From Bacteroidia bacterium (GTDB lineage Bacteria; Bacteroidota; Bacteroidia; JADZBD01): DNA of 44,000 nt. The notes beneath the pieces are model-generated. The model did not search any database. It was not told the origin of the DNA and saw nothing but the letters and a program-made list of their open reading frames with translations. Positions 8,439-15,113 of this stretch are shown here, in pieces (the first letter of the stretch is position 1; the number at the start of each line of letters is the position of its first letter). The stretch spans positions 1-44,000 of the forward strand of contig JADZBD010000019.1 in NCBI GenBank assembly GCA_020852255.1, given 5' to 3'. The position numbers and the translations under genes were made by a program.

Positions 8439-8643
8439 CATACATCTTTCGAAAATATGAAGGAGGATTTTGTTAATGGCTGCAAGCGGCTTAGGACTGC
8501 ATTCCTGTTTTGTGTATTTTAGTTTCAGGCAGGTCGAATACAGGGCGGAGAGAAAGGTTTTTTCCGACACGAACCGGGTACCGATTAACCTCTCTGGAGG
8601 TGTATGTCGAGGTTATGAAGCTAAACTTCCGGGAAAAAGAGGA
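8439..8643. other. Intergenic spacer, 205 bp, between convergent genes
   Basis: The ubiA-like gene and the terC-like gene converge on this stretch. It contains a weak 5-bp GC hairpin (ACCTC-CAGA-GAGGT on the minus strand) without a T-tract. Short open frames are present but have no family-like sequence. I see no convincing terminator, RNA or gene. Confidence 0.5.
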
Positions 8644-9381
8644 TCACTCTGATTTCTTAACCTTTTTTCTTCGCACCCGCATATTCAGCAGTTCCACCAG
8701 GAAAGCAAAGGCCATGGAGGAGTAAACGTACGGCTTCGGTACATGTACATCAAAGGACTCCAGTACCAGCAGGAAGCCGATCATGAGAAGGAAAGCAAGC
8801 GCAAGCATCTTCACCGTGGGATGCCTGTTGATGAAATCAGAAACCGACTCGGCAAAAATCATCATGATCACCATGGAAATGATCACAGCCCCTATCATAA
8901 TGTAAACATTATCAACAATTCCCACTGCCGTGAGAATGGAATCAAAGGAGAAAACCATGTCAATCAGGACGATTTGAAGAATAATAGACAGGAGGGAAGG
9001 AATGTTGATTTTTTTCTCCTCCTCCGTGTCATCCGATGATTCAATCTTTTCGTGAATCTCACTCACCGTTTTTGCCAGCAGGAAAATACCGCCGCAGAAG
9101 AGAATAATATCTCTCCCTGAAAAACCGATATCAAACAGGGTGAAAAGATCATCCTTCATCGAAATAATCCAGGTAATCCCAAAGAGCAGTCCAACCCTCA
9201 TCAACAGGGCGAGGATCAGGCCGGTGAAGCGTGCCTTTTTCTGTTCCCGCTTACCCGGTAGCCTCCCGGCGATAATGGAAATGAAAATGATATTATCAAT
9301 TCCCAGAACGATCTCCAGCAATGCCAGAGTGAGGAGGGAGATCATTCCGTCGATAGTAAAAATTTGCGCTATTTGGTCCAT
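8644..9381 (-). CDS. TerC-family integral membrane protein
   Basis: 245 aa with about seven membrane segments. The two acidic intramembrane motifs of the TerC superfamily are present: E23-x5-D29-N30 in EIVLGIDN and D141-x5-D147-S148 in DMVFSFDS. A charged cytoplasmic loop (EKIESSDDTEEEKK, about 111-124) separates the halves. Characterised relatives export Mn2+ (a subset regulated by the yybP-ykoY riboswitch) or confer tellurite resistance. The short, CBS-less form seen here resembles YgdQ-like members. A metal export role, for example metalating exported enzymes, is an inference. No riboswitch-like leader exists, since the leader is only about 15 nt. Monocistronic. Confidence 0.88.
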   Translation of the reverse strand: MDQIAQIFTIDGMISLLTLALLEIVLGIDNIIFISIIAGRLPGKREQKKARFTGLILALLMRVGLLFGITWIISMKDDLFTLFDIGFSGRDIILFCGGIFLLAKTVSEIHEKIESSDDTEEEKKINIPSLLSIILQIVLIDMVFSFDSILTAVGIVDNVYIMIGAVIISMVIMMIFAESVSDFINRHPTVKMLALAFLLMIGFLLVLESFDVHVPKPYVYSSMAFAFLVELLNMRVRRKKVKKSE

Positions 9382-9398
9382 ATAGTTTATCAGGATTA

Positions 9399-9406
9399 CA
9401 AAATTA
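9399..9406 (-). promoter_or_regulatory. -7 element of the terC-like gene
   Basis: Minus-strand TAATTTTG is a perfect TAnnTTTG, 17 nt before the ATG at 9381. The divergent padR control region begins about 30 bp away. Confidence 0.55.
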
Positions 9407-9437
9407 CACTTTACTCCGGTAGCCCGGATTATTTTTT

Positions 9438-9462
9438 TCTAACTGATTATCAATCAGATAGA
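9438..9462. promoter_or_regulatory. 25-bp inverted repeat upstream of padR
   Basis: The sequence reads TCTAaCTGATT-atc-AATCAGaTAGA: two 11-bp arms with one mismatch around a 3-bp centre. It lies 45 bp upstream of the padR -7 element and 31 bp from the terC -7 element. The position fits a dimeric regulator site acting on either gene. No T-run follows it, so it is not a terminator. Confidence 0.5.
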
Positions 9463-9480
9463 AATTATTTTAGTACTATG

Positions 9481-9502
9481 TATTGCATGGTAACATACAA
9501 TA
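9481..9502. promoter_or_regulatory. Candidate PadR operator
   Basis: 22-bp palindrome TATTGcATGgT/AaCATaCAATA with 9 of 11 positions paired. It covers the -33 TTG (9483-9485) and ends 4 bp before the -7 element of padR. PadR-family operators are typically ATGT/ACAT-type dyads overlapping the promoter of their own operon, so autorepression is likely. Confidence 0.6.
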
Positions 9503-9514
9503 GCTATATCTTTG
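9483..9514 (+). promoter_or_regulatory. Promoter of the padR-pspC operon
   Basis: TTG at 9483-9485 and a perfect TATCTTTG at 9507-9514, spaced 21 bp apart. Predicted leader about 40 nt before the ATG at 9558. The -33 box is inside the palindrome at 9481-9502. Confidence 0.65.
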
Positions 9515-9557
9515 CATTGTATTCGACAGTGTTTAACATAGAACTAAAACGAGATTC

Positions 9558-9941
9558 ATGAATATAGAGAACACAAAGGCGCAGATGCGGAAGGGGGTGT
9601 TGGAGTTCTGCATTCTTTCGATACTCTCAGACGGCGATGCGTATCCGACAGAGATCATTGAAAGAATGAAGGTAGCACGGCTGGTGGTAGTGGAAGGAAC
9701 CTTGTATCCCCTGCTCACTCGGCTTAAAAACATGGGACTGCTCAGTTACCGGTGGGAGGAATCTTCATCGGGACCGCCCAGAAAGTATTATCGGCTGACT
9801 GAACTGGGCGGGCAGTTTCTCAAAGAACTGGAGCAGACCTGGGACGAGTTAGTAAACTCCGTACACACCGCCACCAGGAGAGATAATCGTAAAGATGCGA
9901 CCGGAACAGCAACTGACCAAAACAGTAATCCTCAACCCTAA
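9558..9941 (+). CDS. PadR-family transcriptional regulator
   Basis: 127 aa winged-helix regulator. Residues about 10-85 carry the PadR core: KGVLEFCILSILSDGDAYPTE opens helix 1-2, VVEGTLYPLLTRLKNMGLL is the recognition helix, and the wing GPPRKYYRLTELG follows. The C-terminal helix (FLKELEQTWDELV) serves dimerisation. It is a short (subfamily 2) PadR lacking a long C-terminal domain. The pspC-type gene follows after 12 bp. This padR-pspC pairing recurs in Bacteroidota and other phyla, where the regulator senses an envelope-related or drug signal and controls the membrane protein. A palindrome at 9481-9502 overlapping its promoter suggests autoregulation. The inducer is unknown. Confidence 0.92.
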   Translation: MNIENTKAQMRKGVLEFCILSILSDGDAYPTEIIERMKVARLVVVEGTLYPLLTRLKNMGLLSYRWEESSSGPPRKYYRLTELGGQFLKELEQTWDELVNSVHTATRRDNRKDATGTATDQNSNPQP

Positions 9942-9953
9942 ATCAACGGAACC

Positions 9954-11801
9954 ATGAATAAAACTGTAACAATAAACGTAAGCGGCATTGTTTTCCACAT
10001 AGAGGAAGATGCCTATGACAAGCTCAGCAAATACCTTGGCACAATCAAAAGTTATTTCAAGGATTCGGAGGGGCGTGATGAAATAATGGCCGACATAGAG
10101 GCACGCATTGCTGAGCTGCTGAAGGAAAAGATCGGTGCCGGCCGTCAGGTTGTTTTAACCGCGGACGTGGATCATGTTATCTCTGTGATGGGAAAACCGG
10201 AAGATTACGCTTCCGGCGGGGAAAAGGAGGATACCGAGGGGGAAAAGCCGGAGGAAGTAATTGACTTCAGCAAACGGAGAAGGAGAGTATTCCGCGATCC
10301 GGACAGTCGTGTGTTGGGGGGTGTGTGCGGAGGTATCGCCAACTATTTCGATATGGATCCGCTCTGGCTGCGTTTGTCGCTTGTAGTATTCACCATTTTC
10401 GGAGGTGCAGGTGTATTGGTTTATATTATCCTCTGGATTGCAATCCCCGAGGCGAAAACCACAGCGGAGAAGCTTGAAATGAAAGGAGAAAAGGTGAATA
10501 TTAATAATATCAAAAAAACAGTAGAGGAAGAATTAGGACATCTGAAGAAGAAAGGGAAGGAAATGGAGGAGGACCTGAAAAATTTTTCGGGTCCCGAAAA
10601 CAGGCAAAAGGTGAAGAACGGGGTGGATAAGTTCCTGGAATTTTTGGCCAGTGTAGGAACATCATTCCTGACCGTATTCGGAAAGGTATTCGCAATCGCC
10701 CTGATTATTATCGGCGTGCTTTTTACCGTCGGTTTATTCACTTCTGTTTTCGGGATCTCCAATTTCGGATTGTCCAATGCCCCGGGCTGGATCGAGTCTG
10801 TGTTTACCTCTGCAGGTGATTATGAGCTGGCAGTAGTAGCCGCACTGCTCACATTGGGTATTCCTTTCATGATGCTCATCTACGGTGGGTTTCGTTTACT
10901 GCTGGGCATCCGGGAGAAAAACCGTCTCCTGAGTGTGGTTGCGCTGATCCTTTGGGTGGTGGGTATAGGAATCGGAATCTATTCCGGAGTAAGTCTGGGA
11001 ACCGATTTCAGGGAGAACGGGCGGGTGAAGGAGGTATATACACTGAATACATCCTCGGATACTCTTTTTCTCAGAGGGATACTCCCCACAGAAGATGAGA
11101 TGGAAGGCATAGACGGTGAGATCAGGGATGTACGTCACAAGGGGAATAATAAAGACTGGGATTTTATGAACATGAACGGGGAAAAAATCCGGTTTGGTTT
11201 TCCCGATCTGACCGTTGAAAAAGCGGATGGCGATTCATTCCAGATTGAAATCATACGAACGGCACGGGGCATAGATAAGAAGGATGCGCTGAACCGGGCA
11301 AGAAACATTCTCTACAAAGCGCCTGGCATTACCGATTCAGTTGTGGAGTTTTATTCTGTATCGGAGTTTGACCGTTCCAATAAGCTGCGTGCACAGGATG
11401 TGAAGATCATCGTTCGGGTACCGGTAGGAAAATCCGTCTTCCTGTCCAAAACTCTTTCCCATCTTCTCTATGATGTGCCGAATGTACATGACCTCTGGGA
11501 CGAGGACATGTTGAATCATACGTGGAACATGACAACAGAGGGACTGGATTGCAGGAATTGCGAAGGCCTGGATATACACGGAGAGAGGGTTCGGGTAGGC
11601 AAGGGGGAGGTTCATCTAAAAAAGGGCAATGAGGAGATCCATATTAAGGATGGTGAGATCAGGATCAAGAAGCTGGATTCTACAGATGAAAAGCACAAAG
11701 AGAAAAAGGAAACGGAAAAGACCACATCCGTAGGTTTTCCGGATTTAAACGGACAATTCAGGATAGGTATTCCCTTTGTGGGTTTGGGTTGGGGTATTTA
11801 A
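9954..11801 (+). CDS. PspC-domain multi-pass membrane protein
   Basis: 615 aa. Residues 1-60 form a conserved N-terminal region (VTINVSGIVFHIEEDAY... IEARIAELL) that often precedes PspC. The PspC domain at about 105-163 reads RRVFRDPDSRVLGGVCGGIANYF followed by a membrane helix ending ILWIAIPEA. A charged linker (about 170-220) follows, then three further membrane segments (about 230-370), then a soluble beta-rich C-terminal region of about 240 residues, probably outside the cytoplasm. The tail is Lys/Glu-rich (600 region) and ends GIPFVGLGWGI. PspC proteins take part in envelope stress signalling in Proteobacteria; here the role is only inferred. Co-transcribed with padR; terminated by the hairpin at 11822-11856. 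Confidence 0.88.
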   Translation: MNKTVTINVSGIVFHIEEDAYDKLSKYLGTIKSYFKDSEGRDEIMADIEARIAELLKEKIGAGRQVVLTADVDHVISVMGKPEDYASGGEKEDTEGEKPEEVIDFSKRRRRVFRDPDSRVLGGVCGGIANYFDMDPLWLRLSLVVFTIFGGAGVLVYIILWIAIPEAKTTAEKLEMKGEKVNINNIKKTVEEELGHLKKKGKEMEEDLKNFSGPENRQKVKNGVDKFLEFLASVGTSFLTVFGKVFAIALIIIGVLFTVGLFTSVFGISNFGLSNAPGWIESVFTSAGDYELAVVAALLTLGIPFMMLIYGGFRLLLGIREKNRLLSVVALILWVVGIGIGIYSGVSLGTDFRENGRVKEVYTLNTSSDTLFLRGILPTEDEMEGIDGEIRDVRHKGNNKDWDFMNMNGEKIRFGFPDLTVEKADGDSFQIEIIRTARGIDKKDALNRARNILYKAPGITDSVVEFYSVSEFDRSNKLRAQDVKIIVRVPVGKSVFLSKTLSHLLYDVPNVHDLWDEDMLNHTWNMTTEGLDCRNCEGLDIHGERVRVGKGEVHLKKGNEEIHIKDGEIRIKKLDSTDEKHKEKKETEKTTSVGFPDLNGQFRIGIPFVGLGWGI

Positions 11802-11821
11802 ATATTGGCCTGTCCGGTTCA

Positions 11822-11856
11822 CCCTGCTGCTAAGGCGGCAGGGTTTATTTTTTTTC
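11822..11856 (+). terminator. Intrinsic terminator of the padR-pspC operon
   Basis: A 9-bp stem CCCTGCTGC / GCGGCAGGG (one T-G wobble) with a TAAG loop is followed by TTTATTTTTTTT. It starts 21 bp after the pspC stop. The T-tract overlaps the last codons and the stop of the convergent mtgA gene (11845-11847). On the minus strand the hairpin has no T-tract, so it works in one direction. Confidence 0.85.
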
Positions 11857-12564
11857 CTCTTTTTCATCCGGGTGATAGTCCAGTTGACCACCCCACAGCC
11901 GCATTTGGTTCAGGCACCAGGCTTGTCTTGTGCGCAGGTACCCGCCCGGTTTTCCGGCATTATACCGGCGGGGGTTGGGAAGCACAACAGCCAGAAGAGC
12001 GGCTTGTTCCCTGGAGAGTGCGAGGTTGCTTTTTTTAAAAAAGATCCCTGCCGCCGCTTCAGCGCCGTAAATGCCGTTCCCGAACTCTATCGAGTTGAGA
12101 TATACTTCCATGATTCGCTCTTTGCTCCAGAACACCTCTATCAAAAAGGTGAAATACACTTCAAACCCTTTCCTGATCCACCCTCTGCCCGGCCAGAGAA
12201 ATACATTCTTGGCGGTTTGCTGGGAAATAGTGCTGGCGCCCCGCTTTTTCTTATGTGTTTTATTATGTTTGATGGCTTTTTCGATCGCCACACGGTCGAA
12301 CCCAAAATGCAATATAAAATTCTGATCCTCGGCACATACTACTGCCAGTTGGAGATGAGGGGAGATCTGATCAAGCGAAACCCAGTTGTGTTCCAGGCGA
12401 ATTTGTTTTCCCTCCTGCTTTTGCTCGATACACCGGATGAGCATCAGGGGAGTCAGGGGTACAGGCACCCACCTGAACAGGATCACAGACAGTATGCTGA
12501 GAGCGAAAAAACCTACTGCCGTTTTCCAGGCAAAACGCCAGATTTTACCGGGCAGCCTTCTCAT
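11845..12564 (-). CDS. mtgA: Monofunctional biosynthetic peptidoglycan transglycosylase
   Basis: 239 aa from the ATG at 12564. Glycosyltransferase family 51 enzyme that polymerises lipid II into glycan strands at the outer face of the inner membrane. A basic N-terminus and one membrane anchor (about 14-34) precede the GT51 domain. The catalytic Glu motif AEDQNFxxHxGFD, the RGASTISQQTAKN motif, WxxKxxE-like SKERIMEVYLN and GIYGAEAAAGIFF are all present. No transpeptidase domain follows, as in MtgA. An ATG at 12597 is in frame, but it lies inside the -7 element, so 12564 is the better start. The C-terminus is Lys/Glu-rich (DEKEEKK) because it is encoded by the terminator T-tract of the facing operon. 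Confidence 0.93.
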   Translation of the reverse strand: MRRLPGKIWRFAWKTAVGFFALSILSVILFRWVPVPLTPLMLIRCIEQKQEGKQIRLEHNWVSLDQISPHLQLAVVCAEDQNFILHFGFDRVAIEKAIKHNKTHKKKRGASTISQQTAKNVFLWPGRGWIRKGFEVYFTFLIEVFWSKERIMEVYLNSIEFGNGIYGAEAAAGIFFKKSNLALSREQAALLAVVLPNPRRYNAGKPGGYLRTRQAWCLNQMRLWGGQLDYHPDEKEEKK

Positions 12565-12582
12565 GTCTGATGTGAAAAAGGT

Positions 12583-12590
12583 TAACTTTA
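12583..12590 (+). promoter_or_regulatory. Probable -7 element of the histidine kinase pair
   Basis: TAACTTTA matches TAnnTTTG at 7 of 8 positions, 25 nt before the ATG at 12616. It lies 4 bp from the oppositely oriented mtgA -7 element. Confidence 0.45.
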
Positions 12591-12594
12591 ACAC

Positions 12595-12602
12595 CAAAGA
12601 TA
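12595..12602 (-). promoter_or_regulatory. mtgA: -7 element of mtgA
   Basis: Minus-strand TATCTTTG is a perfect consensus match. It predicts a start near 12591 and a leader of about 26 nt to the ATG at 12564. Confidence 0.6.
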
Positions 12603-12615
12603 GAAATAGAAGGAT

Positions 12616-13830
12616 ATGTTGCTGGCTCTTTTCCGGAGAATTACCTTATCTGGGGTAAGAAAATATCAGGATGCAGACACCATGCGCCGTGTGCTGCTTA
12701 TCAATCAGTTTACCTGGCTGGGTGCAGGCTTTCATCTTGTCGGTATCGTGTTCAGCCTGATCCTGGGTCAATTTGCAATGGCGTATATCCTGGGAGGAAC
12801 TGTCATCCTATACGTCGTTTCTATTTTCTCCGTAAAGGCCGGGCGGTCCATCCTCGCTGTTTCTCTGCAGATCGTTGCGTGTTCTGTGGAAGTTCTTTGC
12901 GGTAACCTGATGTATGATGTTGGCGGAATGATATTCCTGTATTATTTCCCGCTGGTGATGAGCGTGGTTTTTCTTTTAAATCATGATGGTGAAAGCAGGT
13001 ATATGTATTTTAATTTTGGATTCCTGGCAACGTCTGCCGTGTCTTCCATTCTTTTGCTGAATTTAAATATTCATATCGGGATTGAATTGTCCGCACGGAT
13101 GATCCGGGATGCCGCCATATTAAACACGGCACTCAGTTCCTTGCTTACTATTTCTATTTTGTTGCTGTACCTCGATTTTAACAGAAAAGCTCAGAAACGA
13201 CTGGAGAAAATCATACGCGAAAGGGAACTTCTGCTGGCTGAAGTACACCACCGTGTCAAAAACAATCTGGCTATTATTTCCGGATTGCTGAATCTGCAAA
13301 AGAATATGCTTTCAGATAAAGGAATGCAGCAGGTTTTGGAGGATTCGCGTTCACGCGTCGCCTCCATGGCACTGATCCATGACAGATTATATAAGAACCG
13401 CTCTTTCAGTTCGATTGATTTTGATTCTTATGTAAAGAATTTGCTTGATGAGATCGAAAGAGGGTATGGGTTGCGCAAGAAAGTAAAGCGGGATTTACGC
13501 ATTATAAATGTAAACCTGGATCTCAATTCATCCATTCCCTGCGGACTGATTCTAAACGAGCTTGTTACAAACTCCTACAAACATGCATTCCGCAAGTCTG
13601 AAGGGGCAGTTTTTCTTGAAATACTTCAGACAGGGAACCATGTGAGCTTTCATTATGCAGATAATGGCCCCGGAGCACCCAATGTTGAAGGAATAACGGA
13701 GTCAGAATCCCTCGGAACAACCATTATTACTTCTCTTGTGGAACAACTGGAAGGAACCTTTCGCTTCTATAACGACGATGGCTTGCATTTCGTAATGGAA
13801 TTCGAGTTTAAAAGCAGAAAAGCCGCATGA
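12616..13830 (+). CDS. Membrane sensor histidine kinase, HisKA_2 type (first of pair)
   Basis: 404 aa. Six hydrophobic segments between about 29 and 187 form the membrane part, with no large extracytoplasmic domain. A short coiled coil (188-205) leads to the HisKA_2-type phosphoacceptor region EVHHRVKNNLAIISGLLNLQKN (split here as E209-L218 and A219-N230) with His at 211/212. The HATPase domain shows the N-box NELVTNSYKHAF (314-325) and a G-box DNGPG (349-353). Such kinases autophosphorylate on His and pass phosphate to a response regulator, but no receiver-domain gene is in the window. The start has an AAGGA just upstream, one of the few SD-like sequences here. Its stop overlaps the next kinase as ATGA. 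Confidence 0.9.
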   Translation: MLLALFRRITLSGVRKYQDADTMRRVLLINQFTWLGAGFHLVGIVFSLILGQFAMAYILGGTVILYVVSIFSVKAGRSILAVSLQIVACSVEVLCGNLMYDVGGMIFLYYFPLVMSVVFLLNHDGESRYMYFNFGFLATSAVSSILLLNLNIHIGIELSARMIRDAAILNTALSSLLTISILLLYLDFNRKAQKRLEKIIRERELLLAEVHHRVKNNLAIISGLLNLQKNMLSDKGMQQVLEDSRSRVASMALIHDRLYKNRSFSSIDFDSYVKNLLDEIERGYGLRKKVKRDLRIINVNLDLNSSIPCGLILNELVTNSYKHAFRKSEGAVFLEILQTGNHVSFHYADNGPGAPNVEGITESESLGTTIITSLVEQLEGTFRFYNDDGLHFVMEFEFKSRKAA

Positions 13831-15047
13831 AGGAAAGACTGAACAGCGTGCTAAGCAAAGGGGTGACTTTTTATTCAACCTCCGAGGAGCGAAGAAGCGT
13901 GTACGTGCTGAATCAGTTTCTGATGCTTGCATTTATTTGTATTGCCGCCTCCATGATCACGAATGCCATCATTGATACATCTTTTATTAGTTTGTACTAC
14001 GGTATTCCCTCCTTGATCGTACTGGCGGCAGTAGCAGCCCTGAATATCAGCGGCTATCTGTATGCTGCGATGGTGTTGCTCTTTGTCAGTTTGAATGTAT
14101 TAGTCGGGGTTTTTACCGTTGGCCTGGGAATTAGAGGGCTGGCGTACCTTTATTTTTTTCCTATGATGCTCGTCCAGATGTTCATGTTCTCCAATGAAAG
14201 GGTGGCGTCAATATTTTATTTTCTCTTTGGAATGACTGTCTTCTCGGGCATTGCCACTGTTTGGTACGCACTTACACATCCTCCGTTCACGCATGCGCTG
14301 TTTCTGGAGATTGCTCACACCTCGCCATACCTTAATCTGTCACTTTGTTTCATAATGACCGGATACATGGTAATGGCTTTTATGCGTATGCAACGCCAGA
14401 GAGAAAAGCATCTGCAGGTGATGGTTAGCGACAAGCAGACGCTGCTGAGCGAAGTTCACCATAGAGTTAAAAACAACCTTGCAATCATCTCTTCTCTGCT
14501 TAATCTCCAAAAGAATTCCGTAGAGGATGCGGCGGTGCAGCGCGCACTGGACGACAGCCGTAACCGTATTTATACCATGGCACTGATCCATGAAAAGCTC
14601 TACAAAAACCAAACTTTTTCCTCTATTGGCTTCTTTGATTATGCCGACAGCTTGCTCCGGGAGTACATTCGATCGTCCCTCAAAACCCGAATCAGCCCTC
14701 AGATCCGGATTGACGGGATCAGCCTGGTGCTGGGTCAGGCTATTCCCTGCGGACTGATTCTGAACGAACTTATCACAAATTCCATCAAACATGGGTTCCG
14801 TGAGAGGAAAGAGGGGGAGATCAGCATTGGAATGTTTCGGGAAAGCGGACGAATTGTTTTTGAGTACAGTGATAATGGTAACGGGGTTTCAGACATACAA
14901 AAGCTGAAGGAGCAGGAAACCCTGGGAATGACTATTGTTTATTCACTGGCTGAGCAGCTGGGCGGCACTCCCGAGTTTCACGGAGAAACGGGGTTCCGGT
15001 TCAAACTCTCCTTTCCAGAGGAATTTGAGAAGAACCTGCCTGCTTAA
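13827..15047 (+). CDS. Membrane sensor histidine kinase, HisKA_2 type (second of pair)
   Basis: 406 aa, clearly paralogous to the preceding gene. It shows the same architecture, nearly the same length and the phosphoacceptor motif at exactly the same residue numbers (EVHHRVKNNL, His 211/212). Six membrane segments span about 30-187. The kinase core includes SLLNLQKN, the N-box NELITNSIKHGF and the G-box DNGNG; the C-terminus TIVYSLAEQLGG matches the sister copy. The membrane halves are far more divergent than the kinase halves, so the two may sense different signals through a shared output or act as a heterodimer. Its start overlaps the upstream stop (13827-13830), so it is translationally coupled. 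Confidence 0.9.
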   Translation: MKERLNSVLSKGVTFYSTSEERRSVYVLNQFLMLAFICIAASMITNAIIDTSFISLYYGIPSLIVLAAVAALNISGYLYAAMVLLFVSLNVLVGVFTVGLGIRGLAYLYFFPMMLVQMFMFSNERVASIFYFLFGMTVFSGIATVWYALTHPPFTHALFLEIAHTSPYLNLSLCFIMTGYMVMAFMRMQRQREKHLQVMVSDKQTLLSEVHHRVKNNLAIISSLLNLQKNSVEDAAVQRALDDSRNRIYTMALIHEKLYKNQTFSSIGFFDYADSLLREYIRSSLKTRISPQIRIDGISLVLGQAIPCGLILNELITNSIKHGFRERKEGEISIGMFRESGRIVFEYSDNGNGVSDIQKLKEQETLGMTIVYSLAEQLGGTPEFHGETGFRFKLSFPEEFEKNLPA

Positions 15048-15100
15048 CATTTATTAAGACCGCTCATCCGATGGGTTTCCGGCTTACCCGCAGGATAACC

Positions 15101-15108
15101 TATCTTTG
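15101..15108 (+). promoter_or_regulatory. -7 element directly before the outer-membrane receptor gene
   Basis: TATCTTTG, a perfect match, is separated by 5 nt from the ATG at 15114. Predicted leaderless or near-leaderless transcript. Confidence 0.6.
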
Positions 15109-15113
15109 TGGCC

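Noticed and set aside
8458-8523. Short frame MKEDFVNGCKRL... after the ubiA-like gene
   Set aside because: 21 codons, no homology that I can see, no good promoter; probably chance.
9441-9470. Palindrome 9438-9462 as a terminator
   Set aside because: No gene ends here; both flanking genes start and diverge, and there is no T-run directly after the stem.
12565-12597. Upstream in-frame ATG of mtgA at 12597
   Set aside because: It falls inside the perfect minus-strand -7 element 12595-12602, so it would not be in the mRNA.
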